DNA from: Pontibacter cellulosilyticus
GTDB lineage: Bacteria; Bacteroidota; Bacteroidia; Cytophagales; Hymenobacteraceae
Direction: 5' to 3'
Assembly (NCBI RefSeq): GCF_014306105.1
Contig: NZ_JACRVF010000001.1
Coordinates: 1,690,413 to 1,754,412, forward strand
DNA: 64,000 bases
Shown: positions 15,762-24,730 of the stretch, one piece after another
Layout of the letters: every line of letters starts with the position of its first letter
Position numbering within the stretch: position 1 is the first letter of the stretch
Notes under the pieces: model-generated
Told to the model about the DNA's origin: nothing
The model's database searches: none
What the model saw: only the letters and a program-made list of their open reading frames with translations
Translations under genes and position numbers: made by a program

Positions 15762-16598
15762 TTATACGCCAAAATCGTCATAGCCATAGCTACTGATGTT
15801 AGAGTTTGCACTATAATCAGGACCTGAGCGGCCGTAGTGTCTTTCACGGCTGCTTACACGCTCACCGTCGTTTGATCCTGCCCTATTACGGTGGTCACTC
15901 ACATAGGCACGGTTAGAGGCATACAAGCCGGTAGCATAATTATCGTCGTCGCTTCGGTTTCTGGAGCTTCTGATCTCGCCGCTGTACCTGAAGTCACTAT
16001 CGTCGTAGGTGCCTTCGTAATATGGGCTTTCGCCGTACTGCATGTTTTTCCGGCCATAGTCATTATCTGAGCGGCTTTCACGGATAGGGCCACGGTCTAT
16101 ATAATGATCTGCTGTACCGGCATTGTAGCTTCTATAGCGGTCGTCGGTTCTGTTTTCGTCGCGGGCAAACTCGTTGTAGTGTCTGCCTTCGCCGCTGTAG
16201 CGGTAGCTGTTGTCCTGGCGGCTATAGCGATCCTGGTTACCGAAGTTGTTTCCTCTGCTGTGCCTTGTATCACGCTCGCTGCGCCATCCAAATTCACTGC
16301 CTGTGCCGTAGTCTCTGTTGCGGCTGTTGCCCATGTATGGGTTAGGGTCTCCGTAATGATAGCTGTCGCTGTGTCCGGATCTGTAATCGTCGTGTCTTCC
16401 GGATTGCATTGGTCCGCTGCTTGAGCTGCCCGTACTGCCAGTGCTTCTTACGTTCCTGTACTCACGGTCTGCATCCCGCATACCATAGTAGTTACCACGG
16501 TTGCTATAGCGGTCACGGTAGTTCTCGAATTGTTCGCTGCGGTTGTCTCTGTTGTAGCCACGGTTTCTGTCGCCGTAATGTTTATCGTTTCTTTCCAT
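15762..16598 (-). CDS. Intrinsically disordered Arg/Tyr/Asp/Ser/Gly/Asn-rich protein
   Basis: 278 residues, no signal peptide, no membrane segment and almost no hydrophobic residues. The entire chain is low-complexity: Tyr and Arg are spaced evenly among Asp, Ser, Asn and Gly (for example RNRGYNRDNRSEQFENYRDR), with roughly balanced positive and negative charge. It therefore should not fold as a globule. Such Tyr/Arg sticker spacing is known from RNA-binding, phase-separating proteins of eukaryotes; a similar role here is inference. It might also be a divergent relative of Bacteroidota proteins with RDE/YGR-rich leaders before BON or SWFGD segments, but no such domain follows. It is a single gene with a strong terminator, so it is a real transcript. 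Confidence 0.75.
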   Translation of the reverse strand: MERNDKHYGDRNRGYNRDNRSEQFENYRDRYSNRGNYYGMRDADREYRNVRSTGSTGSSSSGPMQSGRHDDYRSGHSDSYHYGDPNPYMGNSRNRDYGTGSEFGWRSERDTRHSRGNNFGNQDRYSRQDNSYRYSGEGRHYNEFARDENRTDDRYRSYNAGTADHYIDRGPIRESRSDNDYGRKNMQYGESPYYEGTYDDSDFRYSGEIRSSRNRSDDDNYATGLYASNRAYVSDHRNRAGSNDGERVSSRERHYGRSGPDYSANSNISSYGYDDFGV

Positions 16599-16687
16599 AG
16601 GTGAAGTTCTTTTAAATTAGCATTATAACTTTACCTATAAACGAACCTCAGCCGGCAACGTTGGTTCAGTGCTGTATTTCATTCTGT

Positions 16688-17380
16688 TTAACTGGCTGCA
16701 ACCGCTCTTTCTGTGGTGGGTGTTAACGCGTAGCCATACTTGTTTATACTTGCGGCTATTGGAGTCTCTACGTATACCTTAACCGGCAAAACTGCGGCAG
16801 GCAAGTCCGTCGGGAACCAGTTACGGTTTTCTGCTGCAAGTATAAAAAGTCCTTGTGCATCGCCTACTGCCTCAAACTTATCGTTAGCTGTTTTCCAGCA
16901 CTCAATCCCAAACTTCTGCTTCAGTTCAGCGGCAAACGCAGGCACATGCGGCACGGCCAAACCTATTTCACAGATACTCACCACACCATTTTCCTGTGAG
17001 CTTTGCTCCTCCTCCTGTATACTTTGATGTGCTATAAACTCCACAATGTTACCGTCAGGATCCAGAAAGTAAACAGCCTTTGCCTCCCACTCCTCATGCA
17101 CCACTACAGGCTTACCCGATGTCGGATCAGGCAGCACATCAACACGCTGCTGCAGCCAGTTGCTTATACTTTCAAATTGATGGTACGGCACCCGAAAAGC
17201 AAAATGATAAATTTCATCAGCCCTTTCAGAATTTAAGTTTACACACAGCAAAGAATTACCTGCTTTGATTGTAAAAGTATTCTCCTCTTCAACGGCCAGT
17301 GCAAAGCCTAAGGTGTTGGTGTAAAACGCTTTTAGCTTTTCAGGTTGCCTTGTCTGCAGTTCGATTTTGGTTATTCTCAT
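16688..17380 (-). CDS. VOC superfamily (glyoxalase-like) protein
   Basis: 230 residues. The N-terminal half is a clear VOC module: ITKIELQTRQPEKLKAFYTNTLGFAL, FRVPYHQFESISNWLQQR and KAVYFLDPDGNIVEFIAH (parts split here), with the Glu of NIVEFI as a possible metal ligand. The second half (about 135-230) begins like another VOC module (EIGLAVPHVPAFAAELKQKFG) but is short and lacks the DPDGN segment, so it looks like a degenerate repeat. Members include metal-dependent dioxygenases, glyoxalases and antibiotic-binding proteins; no specific reaction is assigned. Cytoplasmic, single gene. Confidence 0.85.
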   Translation of the reverse strand: MRITKIELQTRQPEKLKAFYTNTLGFALAVEEENTFTIKAGNSLLCVNLNSERADEIYHFAFRVPYHQFESISNWLQQRVDVLPDPTSGKPVVVHEEWEAKAVYFLDPDGNIVEFIAHQSIQEEEQSSQENGVVSICEIGLAVPHVPAFAAELKQKFGIECWKTANDKFEAVGDAQGLFILAAENRNWFPTDLPAAVLPVKVYVETPIAASINKYGYALTPTTERAVAAS

Positions 17381-17551
17381 AGTTTATGATGCTTTGGTTC
17401 TTAGCTTAAAGTTAAGCATATCATTTTACAAGCATAAGCTAACCACCAAGTGTTTATACAGACAGCCTCAAAGCCATGTGTTTGTCGAGATGTTACTTAG
17501 GTTGATCTATTTTCTAAAATATTCCAGATCCTGTTTCATACTTTCATTCTG

Positions 17552-19372
17552 ATGAAGACCTATCCAAGCTATATGAAAAAAATAACCGCCGCCCTTGGCC
17601 TTGCGGCTTTACTTGCTTTTGCTCCAGAAGCAGAAGCTGGCAAAGGACCAGAACTAACCTATACTGTAAACCTGAACGACAGGGCAGATGACCGGTTTAA
17701 AGTGACTTTGGACGTTAAGGGGCTAAACGCTGCAAATGACATATTTCAGTTTGCTGCCACGGCACCCGGCACTTACCAAACCATGGATATTGGCCGGTTT
17801 GTGCGGGAGTTTAAGGCCTTTGATAAAAAGGGACGGGAGCTGGAGGTAAAGCAGATCAGCACGAACCAGTGGCAGCTTAGCACCCCAGACAAGGTGCGCA
17901 AAATAACCTACCAGGTATCCGAAACCTGGGACACACCTGTAAAAGAAAACAAAGTATACTGGATGTGCGGCACCTCGCTGGAGCAGGACCATGCTTTGAT
18001 AAATGGCCAGGGCGTATTTGGTTACCTAAAAGGTTTACAGGCTGCCCCCATGCGCATTAAGCTGGACTACCCACAAGAGTGGCTCGTTGGCACCGCCCTT
18101 AAACCCGACAGCAAAGGCTACTACACGGCCAGCAGCTACGATCATATTGTAGACTCTCCTATACTTTTGGGAACATTAACGAAGGCTGAGACAAACTACA
18201 ACGGCACCACCATCGATATTTATACTTACTCCAAAACAGGCAAGATAAAATCGGAAGACCTACTGCAAAACATGACCTCTATGCTGGGTGCAGCACACAA
18301 ATTTGTGGTGGATTTCCCGGTTGATCGCTATACATTCCTGTACCACTTCGAAGACCAGGAATGGGGTGCATGGGAGCACTCTTACAGCTCCGAATACATC
18401 ATGAAGGAAAAGGACCTGACACCGGAATACGCCAAGCACATTTCGGACATTGCCTCACACGAGTTCTTTCATATCATTACACCGCTTAACATACATAGCG
18501 ATGTAGTTGAGCAGTTCAACTTTGTGGAGCCAACGCCATCACAGCACCTGTGGCTTTACGAGGGCACCACCGAATGGGCCTCTGACATGATGCAGCTGCG
18601 CGGAGGGCTGCTGGACCTGCCGGCATACCTGCAGGATCTGACGCAGAAGCTGAGCTACGATGATAACATGGACAGGAACTACAGCATCCTGAAACTGGCA
18701 CTTACGTCTTACACTCCGGAAGGAAATAAACAATATGGCAACATCTACAACAGAGGCGCTGTTGTAGCGGCTTTGCTGGATGTGCGCTTACTTGAATTAT
18801 CTGGTGGCAAGCGCGGCCTGCGTGAGGTGATCAATGAATTATCAAAGGAGTATGGCCAGAAAAAGGCGTTTCCTGAAAATGATTTCTTCAACATCTTTGC
18901 AGCTAAAACTTACCCTGAAATAGGCGACTTCTTTACCCGCTACATCAAAAATGCAGAACCTTTGCCTTTGGCCGAATACTACAGTAAACTGGGGATAAAC
19001 TACACTCCTGCTGTAAACACAGGCACTATGATCAAATCGCTTGGCTATAACTTAGGAGCACCAGACGGTAAGATAAGGGTGGCCAGCATACACGAAAGTA
19101 TAAAGGCATTAGGGCTGCAGGAGTTTGATGAAATTGTAGCTGTAAACGGTACAGCGTTGTCGCTACAGAACGCTAACCAGTTAGTTGGTGGACTTCATGC
19201 GCTGCAGCCAGGAGATACTTACAAGTTTACCGTTAGCCGCAAAGGTGAGCAACAGGAGTTGCAACTGAAAATGATTGAGAAAGAGAAGGTACTGAAGCAT
19301 CAGTTTAAACTAAATGAGCAGGCTACCCCACAACAGGTTGCACTGCGTAATAATTGGATGCGGAATTTATAG
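17552..19372 (+). CDS. Secreted M61-family metallopeptidase with PDZ domain
   Basis: 606 residues. A signal peptide (KKITAALGLAALLAFAPEAEA) is present; the ATG at 17573 would also give a complete signal peptide and may be the true start. An N-terminal beta domain is followed by the gluzincin zinc site HEFFHIITPLNIHSD near residue 303 and the third ligand in LWLYEGTTEWASDMM near 336. The C-terminus is a PDZ-like domain (LGLQEFDEIVAVNGTAL, ALQPGDTYKFTVSRKG). M61 enzymes are aminopeptidases with preference for Gly/Ala at the N-terminus. A terminator follows at 19403-19434. A paralogue begins at 62951. Confidence 0.92.
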   Translation: MKTYPSYMKKITAALGLAALLAFAPEAEAGKGPELTYTVNLNDRADDRFKVTLDVKGLNAANDIFQFAATAPGTYQTMDIGRFVREFKAFDKKGRELEVKQISTNQWQLSTPDKVRKITYQVSETWDTPVKENKVYWMCGTSLEQDHALINGQGVFGYLKGLQAAPMRIKLDYPQEWLVGTALKPDSKGYYTASSYDHIVDSPILLGTLTKAETNYNGTTIDIYTYSKTGKIKSEDLLQNMTSMLGAAHKFVVDFPVDRYTFLYHFEDQEWGAWEHSYSSEYIMKEKDLTPEYAKHISDIASHEFFHIITPLNIHSDVVEQFNFVEPTPSQHLWLYEGTTEWASDMMQLRGGLLDLPAYLQDLTQKLSYDDNMDRNYSILKLALTSYTPEGNKQYGNIYNRGAVVAALLDVRLLELSGGKRGLREVINELSKEYGQKKAFPENDFFNIFAAKTYPEIGDFFTRYIKNAEPLPLAEYYSKLGINYTPAVNTGTMIKSLGYNLGAPDGKIRVASIHESIKALGLQEFDEIVAVNGTALSLQNANQLVGGLHALQPGDTYKFTVSRKGEQQELQLKMIEKEKVLKHQFKLNEQATPQQVALRNNWMRNL

Positions 19373-19402
19373 TAGCGTTTGTTGTTTGTTTAATATACCT
19401 GA

Positions 19403-19434
19403 TAAAACCCCTGCCTCTCTAAAGGCTGGGGTTT
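19403..19434 (+). terminator. Terminator of the M61 peptidase gene
   Basis: AAAACCCC-T-GCC (19403-19414) pairs with GGC-T-GGGGTTTT (19423-19434) with one internal T/T mismatch, followed by more T. Confidence 0.8.
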
Positions 19435-19439
19435 TTCTT

Positions 19440-19975
19440 TGATCAGGATTATTGACCGGAGATTAAGGGGATTAAATTGATTTGCGGGATTACATTCAGC
19501 ACCGGTTGTATCAGCTTTCTGGCGCCAGTATCAAACTGGTGCCGCCAAGTGTGTGCGAGTCTACAGACTCGCTTTTGCAATACCGGGTTAAACCACCCCT
19601 TTATCCCCTCCTTAGTCAAGGCGGGGAACTCTGCCGTTGCTTTAGCTGAAGTACAAGTTTCATAACCGCTGCCATTCCTCGGACAGATCGTGACCTGTCC
19701 CTACAAATCAGAATTCATTCGTCCTCTCCCTTAGCAAAGGCTTCGGCCAAGAAGTATCCATCCCAGCCTTTGGGTTGAGCGCTTTGTGAGATCCGGTGCC
19801 TGTTAGGGCAGCGCGTAAGCGCAGGAGGGAACACAGCGCGATGCCCAAAGGCGAGGCCTCGCGGCCTTGAGCGCACCAAAGCCAGAGGTGAAAGTATGGG
19901 CAAGTAAGACTAAGGAAAGGAGCTCGCTAGTTAGGTAGGCAGAAAGTATAGAAAACCCTGCTGCATAACCCTATA
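19440..19975. repeat. Non-coding mosaic of palindromic intergenic repeats
   Basis: About 535 bases without a credible gene and more GC-rich than other intergenic DNA here. It is made of successive dyads: a CCAGT/ACTGG hairpin near 19525-19539, the perfect palindrome GCGAGTCT-AC-AGACTCGC at 19555-19572, GGACAG/CTGTCC at 19681-19700, and a block from about 19767 to 19887 with GAGCGC...GCGCGTAAGCGC and GGCGAGGCCTCGCGGCCTT. Such blocks read like stacked dispersed repeats. Frames across it (for example 19477-19665 plus, 19715-19903 minus) have no recognisable protein character. Confidence 0.55.
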
Positions 19976-19978
19976 ATC

Positions 19979-20011
19979 AAAAAGGGAGCTACCAAACCGG
20001 CAGCTCCCTTT
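19979..20011 (-). terminator. Terminator of the amidohydrolase operon
   Basis: AAAGGGAGCT (19981-19990) pairs with AGCTCCCTTT (20002-20011); on the minus strand the stem is followed by a T run (A run at 19978-19983). It lies 24 bases past the stop at 20035. Confidence 0.75.
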
Positions 20012-20034
20012 CAAAATCAAAGTATAAAATCTAC

Positions 20035-21381
20035 TTAGTTACCAGCAGAAGTGGTAGCAGAGGCCGGAGCTTTTTTCTCCTGCTTATACTTGTTATCAAA
20101 CTTCTCATACAGGTACTTCTGCTTGTTGTTCAGGTCGATTTTACGTCCCTGAATAAAAGCATGCGTTACATTGTTAGTGCGCATGTCCAGCAAGTCACCA
20201 GATGATACAACGATCGTAGCGTCTTTACCTACTTCAACAGAACCTGCCTGCTTATCGATACCTAAGATCTTAGCTGTGTTTAGCGAAACAGAAGCTAATG
20301 CCTGCTCTTTGTCAAGGCCATAGGCAGCGGCAGTACCAGCAATAAAAGGCAGGTTACGAATACCATGGATGCTCAAGTCATAGTCCAGGGCAAATTGTAC
20401 ACCGGCTTTGTGCAGCAGGTAAGGTGTCTTGTATGGCATGTCTACATCTTCCTCGGCACGAGATGGCAACGCATGCACACCAGAATAGATTACAGCTACA
20501 TTGTTTGCCTTTAGGAAATCAGCAACAGATACGGCATCGCGTGCGCCCACTACTACAATTTCCTTCACCCCATGCTTCTTCGCAAAGTTAACCGACTCGA
20601 TGATCTCTTTACCGAAGTTAGTGTGGATGTACAGCTTTTTAGAACCATCAAACAAACCGGCAGTAGCAGCCAGCTTCAGGTTCTCGTTGTCATGCTTGCC
20701 AGCTTTGTAAACTGCAGCATCTCTGAATAGCGTAGCCAACTCTGTTAAGGCTGTTTCACGCTGCTCTCTCATGCGGCCAAGGCGTGCATCGTAAGCGCTG
20801 TTACCAGTTGCTATAAGCATGTTTGGCCAGTTCAGGTGTATACCTTCGTCAGCTTTTACAATAGCGTCTTCCCAGTTCCAGGCATCCAGCTGCACCACAG
20901 AAGATGAACCGGCAATGGTACCACCTACCGGCGTTACCTGCGTCATCAGTACACCGTTTGTACGGATAGTTGGGATGATATCAGAATCGGTATTGTAAGC
21001 GATCACAGAACGCACATGTGGGTTAAGATCGCCTACTTCGCGCCAGTCGATGGTAGCACGCACGCTTTCAATCTCGTTCAGGCCTAGGTTAGAGTTCGGG
21101 TGGATAAGACCTGGATAGATGTGCTGCCCGGTTACATCCACTACCTCATAGCCACTTAAGTTGGCACCGCTCTGCGGACCAGCATACGTGATCTTGCCTT
21201 TATCAAAACCAACAGCGGCATTCTCAACTACCTGACCGTTGCCAATGTGCAGAGTAGCACCTTTCAGTAGCACCGGCTTGCTTTGCTTTGGTGCGGCAGC
21301 CGGTACCTGAGCAAATACAGGCACGCTCAGCATTAGCGCTACAAAAGCAGAAATATATCTTTTATGAATTTTCATCTTCAA
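20035..21381 (-). CDS. Amidohydrolase-superfamily protein lacking the HxH metal motif
   Basis: 448 residues with a signal peptide (ISAFVALMLSVPVFAQVPAAA). It has the composite beta-domain start (GATLHIGNGQVVENAAVGFDKGKITYAG, split), the transition GQHIYPGLIHPNSNLGLNE and the C-terminal SLNTAKILGIDKQAGSVEVGKDATIVV typical of imidazolonepropionase-like amidohydrolases. However, the HxH normally found right after PG-[LF]-[IV]-D is replaced by HPNSN, so the binuclear metal site is probably absent or altered. It starts 13 bases after the 1007-residue amidohydrolase and is likely its operon and functional partner, perhaps as a structural subunit. Periplasmic. Confidence 0.85.
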   Translation of the reverse strand: MKMKIHKRYISAFVALMLSVPVFAQVPAAAPKQSKPVLLKGATLHIGNGQVVENAAVGFDKGKITYAGPQSGANLSGYEVVDVTGQHIYPGLIHPNSNLGLNEIESVRATIDWREVGDLNPHVRSVIAYNTDSDIIPTIRTNGVLMTQVTPVGGTIAGSSSVVQLDAWNWEDAIVKADEGIHLNWPNMLIATGNSAYDARLGRMREQRETALTELATLFRDAAVYKAGKHDNENLKLAATAGLFDGSKKLYIHTNFGKEIIESVNFAKKHGVKEIVVVGARDAVSVADFLKANNVAVIYSGVHALPSRAEEDVDMPYKTPYLLHKAGVQFALDYDLSIHGIRNLPFIAGTAAAYGLDKEQALASVSLNTAKILGIDKQAGSVEVGKDATIVVSSGDLLDMRTNNVTHAFIQGRKIDLNNKQKYLYEKFDNKYKQEKKAPASATTSAGN

Positions 21382-21394
21382 AACAGTTTAAGAA

Positions 21395-24300
21395 TTAATG
21401 CGCAAAGTATGACTCTTCCTCGTTGTGCTCCACGTCTTCGCAATGCACCACGCTAGCTCTTCTCATAGCAGGAGCCTGCGTTCTGGCACCACCCGTTTTA
21501 GCATTCAGCATCGCCTGGATCAGGCGCATACGCTCTTTCTCCAGTTCCTCACGCATCTGCTCATCACGCTCCAGGTCATAGTAAGCAATACCATCTACAA
21601 AAGTTTTTAGCGGCTTCGCATAGATCGATAGCGGGTTATCGTTCCAAAGCACTACGTCAGCGTCTTTACCAGCTTTTATACTTCCCATTCTGTCGTCCAG
21701 GTGAAGCAGTTTGGCAGGGTTAAGCGTTACCATTTTAAGGGCGTCTTCTTCGCTTACACCAGCATACTTCACACTCTTGGCAGCTTCCTGGTTCAGGCGG
21801 CGTGCCATCTCAGCATCGTCAGAGTTGATAGCCGTTACCACACCCAACTGGTTCATAAGTCCAGCGTTCTGCGGGATAGCGTCTTTCACCTCCATTTTGT
21901 AAGCCCACCAGTCAGAAAAAGTAGAGCCACCAATACCGCGCTCTTTCATCTTGTCGGCTACTTTGTAACCTTCCAGAATGTGCGTGAACGTGTTCACCTT
22001 AAAGCCCATCTCATCGGCCACCTGCATCAGCATGTTAATCTCAGACTGTACATAAGAGTGGCAAGTGATAAAGCGCTTATCGTTCAGGATTTCTACCAGG
22101 GCGTCAAGCTCCAGGTCACGACGCGGTGCAGGAGTCTTTGATTTCTCTCTTTTAGAAAGGCTGTTGTAAGTTTTCCAGCTTTGCTCATACTCTTTAGCTC
22201 TCTGGAAAGCATCTACAAACACCTGCTCTACACCCATTCTAGACTGCGGGAAGCGGATGTTGGCGTTGTTGCGGTTGGACTGCTTTACGTTCTCACCCAA
22301 TGCAAACTTGATAAAGCCATCGGCATTCTCTACCATCAGCTCCTCAGGGCTCTTACCCCAACGCAGTTTGATAATCGCCGACTGACCACCTATCGGGTTC
22401 GCAGAACCATGCAGCAACTGCGAAGTAGTAACACCACCTGCCAACTGACGGTAAATGTTGATGTCGTCGGAGTTCACCACATCGGCCATACGCACCTCGG
22501 CAGTTACAGACTGTGTGCCTTCGTTTACACCGTTCAGGGCAATGTGTGAGTGCTCGTCGATGATACCCGGCGTTACGTGCTTGCCTGTACCGTCTACAAT
22601 CTTAGCACCGTTCTCCGTCAGGTTTTTGCCTACTTTGGCAATCTTACCATTCTTGATCAGAACGTCAGCATTTTCAAGCTTACCTTCTTTCTCGTTTGTC
22701 CAGACAGTGGCGTTTTTGATAAGTATAGTTTCCTGCTTAGGAAGCTCATTCTGGCCATAGGCACGGAACGGATAGATTATGTTGCCTAGCTGTGGAGCTT
22801 TAGCAACTTTCGTGCTGTCGCTTTTCGCTTTCTGGCTCATGGCCTCTGAGAAAGTGGCCGTCCATTTAACAGTAGAAGCATCAGGCAACTGGCCTTCACC
22901 TTGTAGATTTTTATCCTGTAACCAGCCACTTAAACGGATGCTTTCTTTGCTCTTCTTGTCTTTGTTAAAAGAAAGTGTAACCAGGTTACCGTTGAAAGTG
23001 ATCTTACCAGACACGGTGTCTTTACCGATTACTTTCAGCTCCGGTCTTTCGGCAGTGCCGGAGATCATCAGTTTGCGATCCGGCTGCTGGGGCATTTTCA
23101 AAGTATAAACTCCTCTGTAATCAGAAGGCACTTCAGAGATCTTGTACTGGCTGCCCTGTACCCAGTTCTCCAGGATGATGTTATCTGCTGCAAATAGGTT
23201 ACCGCTTGTTACGATAAAGTTTGCCAACATACCTTTGTTCAGGCTACCTACCTTGCTATCCGCGTTCAACAGTTTAGCAGGCGTAGCTGTAAGTGCTTTT
23301 AGTGCCTCCTCTTCGCTCAGGCCATACTGTATGGCTTTGCGCAGGTTAGGTAAAAAGTCTTTCTTATCTTTCAGATCAGAAGCTGTGAAAGCGATGGTAA
23401 CGCCTGCTTTGTTTAGTAAAGCAGCGTTGGCAGGAGCCATTTCCCAGTGCTTCATGGCCTCTAGTGGCACACGGCGTGCATCAAATGGATCTTCCACGTT
23501 ATAGGCATCCGGGAAGTTTAGCGAAAGTATGATCGGAGCGTTTGATGCTTTGATCTCTTTGATCATCTGGTACTCATCACCTCCACCTTTAATGATGTAC
23601 TGCTTTCCAAACTCGTCGCCTACTTTATCAGCACGAAGTATGTCCAGTTTGCTGTCTACCTCAAAAATCTGTGGGTATTTGTTTGCAGCAGTAAAGGCTG
23701 TAAGGGAAATGTTCTGCTCTCTGGATGGGTTCTGAGTATTCCACTGCGCATCCAGGTAGGTCTGGCGAAGCAGGGCGATAGATCCCATCAAAGAATTTGG
23801 ATAGTCCTGTGTAGAAGAACCCTTATCAAACGATAATGCACCGGCTGCTTTGTCAAGTACCACTACTTCGTTTTCACGCTTGTTATCGGCCAGCGTTACA
23901 AGGGTGGCAGTACCACGGGCAATACCATCACGGTGAACAGCCAACACAGTACCGAAGCCCAGCTTACGCATTTCCTCAGCCTGCTTCTTGTCTACTTTGA
24001 AAAGCTCTACGGCATTGGTCTCTGGTTTTATGGCCTGGTTCCAGCTATAGGCACCCTGCTTTTTAGATTCCATCTGGGGCGGAGAACCCCATCCACCACG
24101 CTCACTTTTCACCTCAGGCATACCGTAGCCGGTAAACATATCCACCAAACCCGGGTAGATGTGCTTGCCTTTGGCATCGATGGTAACAGCACCTGCAGGC
24201 ACTTTTACACCTGTGCCAACAGCTTCTACCTTACCATTGCGGATAAGCAATGTCGCGTTGCTGATAGTGGTTTTGTAATCTGTGTGGATGGTGGCGTTAG

Positions 24301-24418
24301 TGAGGGCTACCAGTCCGGAGCGCTCATCATACACCCCATTGCGCGGAAAAGTCTCCTGCGCCATCACGTGGCCTGCGCCCAAGGCAAGGCAAGCCGCAAT
24401 GGTTAAGATTTTTTTCAT
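21395..24418 (-). CDS. Double amidohydrolase (one degenerate, one active-looking domain), secreted
   Basis: 1007 residues with signal peptide (KKILTIAACLALGAGHVMAQ). Two amidohydrolase modules are fused: residues about 25-430, whose transition GKHIYPGLVDMFTGYGMPE lacks HxH, and about 565-960, whose GKHVTPGIIDEHSHIALNG carries HSH near residue 623 plus later ligands (HSYVQSEIN, HILEGYK, NSDDAEMARR). A beta-rich spacer with SGWLQDKNLQGEGQLPDAS lies between. It should hydrolyse C-N bonds of a cyclic or peptide-like substrate in the periplasm; substrate unknown. First gene of a two-gene minus operon ending at the terminator 19979-20011. The C-terminal HCEDVEHNEE tail is Cys/His/acidic. Confidence 0.88.
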   Translation of the reverse strand: MKKILTIAACLALGAGHVMAQETFPRNGVYDERSGLVALTNATIHTDYKTTISNATLLIRNGKVEAVGTGVKVPAGAVTIDAKGKHIYPGLVDMFTGYGMPEVKSERGGWGSPPQMESKKQGAYSWNQAIKPETNAVELFKVDKKQAEEMRKLGFGTVLAVHRDGIARGTATLVTLADNKRENEVVVLDKAAGALSFDKGSSTQDYPNSLMGSIALLRQTYLDAQWNTQNPSREQNISLTAFTAANKYPQIFEVDSKLDILRADKVGDEFGKQYIIKGGGDEYQMIKEIKASNAPIILSLNFPDAYNVEDPFDARRVPLEAMKHWEMAPANAALLNKAGVTIAFTASDLKDKKDFLPNLRKAIQYGLSEEEALKALTATPAKLLNADSKVGSLNKGMLANFIVTSGNLFAADNIILENWVQGSQYKISEVPSDYRGVYTLKMPQQPDRKLMISGTAERPELKVIGKDTVSGKITFNGNLVTLSFNKDKKSKESIRLSGWLQDKNLQGEGQLPDASTVKWTATFSEAMSQKAKSDSTKVAKAPQLGNIIYPFRAYGQNELPKQETILIKNATVWTNEKEGKLENADVLIKNGKIAKVGKNLTENGAKIVDGTGKHVTPGIIDEHSHIALNGVNEGTQSVTAEVRMADVVNSDDINIYRQLAGGVTTSQLLHGSANPIGGQSAIIKLRWGKSPEELMVENADGFIKFALGENVKQSNRNNANIRFPQSRMGVEQVFVDAFQRAKEYEQSWKTYNSLSKREKSKTPAPRRDLELDALVEILNDKRFITCHSYVQSEINMLMQVADEMGFKVNTFTHILEGYKVADKMKERGIGGSTFSDWWAYKMEVKDAIPQNAGLMNQLGVVTAINSDDAEMARRLNQEAAKSVKYAGVSEEDALKMVTLNPAKLLHLDDRMGSIKAGKDADVVLWNDNPLSIYAKPLKTFVDGIAYYDLERDEQMREELEKERMRLIQAMLNAKTGGARTQAPAMRRASVVHCEDVEHNEEESYFAH

Positions 24419-24730
24419 CCGATTGAGTTAAGGTGGTTTAGTTTAGTATGATTAGTTGTAGATACTCAAATATAAAATCTATCACTGAAATTACTATACT
24501 TTGAGGCCATAATTTATTGTGCTTCAACAATTAACGGCATTATCCAACTATAAATAGTGTTTGTACAGTGATTTTAGTTCCATGCTATAGACTATAAATT
24601 TTGTAAAAGGCTTAATCACACCTATAGATTAAGTATAAAAAACTTCGTATATTTCCTAAGCTTCAGCCACTTAACTTGTAGCCCACAAGACTAACAGCTA
24701 AAAGCACGTCACTTCTTTTAACCCCTGGTT
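24419..24730. other. AT-rich divergent intergenic region
   Basis: 312 bases between the amidohydrolase operon (minus) and the BamA-like gene (plus). It should carry both promoters. A 7-bp inverted repeat, CTTAATC (24611-24617) with GATTAAG (24627-24633), lies 100 bases before the plus-strand start, and TATATTTC near 24648 resembles a -7 box. No ORF is credible. Confidence 0.4.

Noticed and set aside
16104-16424. Plus-strand frame of 106 codons rich in Val and Ala, opposite the low-complexity gene
   Set aside because: It is the complement of repetitive Arg/Tyr/Asp codons; its Val/Ala-rich translation is an artefact, and the terminator at 15710-15749 supports the minus-strand gene.
19715-19903. 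Minus-strand frame in the repeat island
   Set aside because: It reads through stacked palindromes and has no protein-like pattern or start context.
21701-23735. Several plus-strand frames opposite the 1007-residue amidohydrolase
   Set aside because: They are antisense shadows of a clearly coding strand with recognisable domains.
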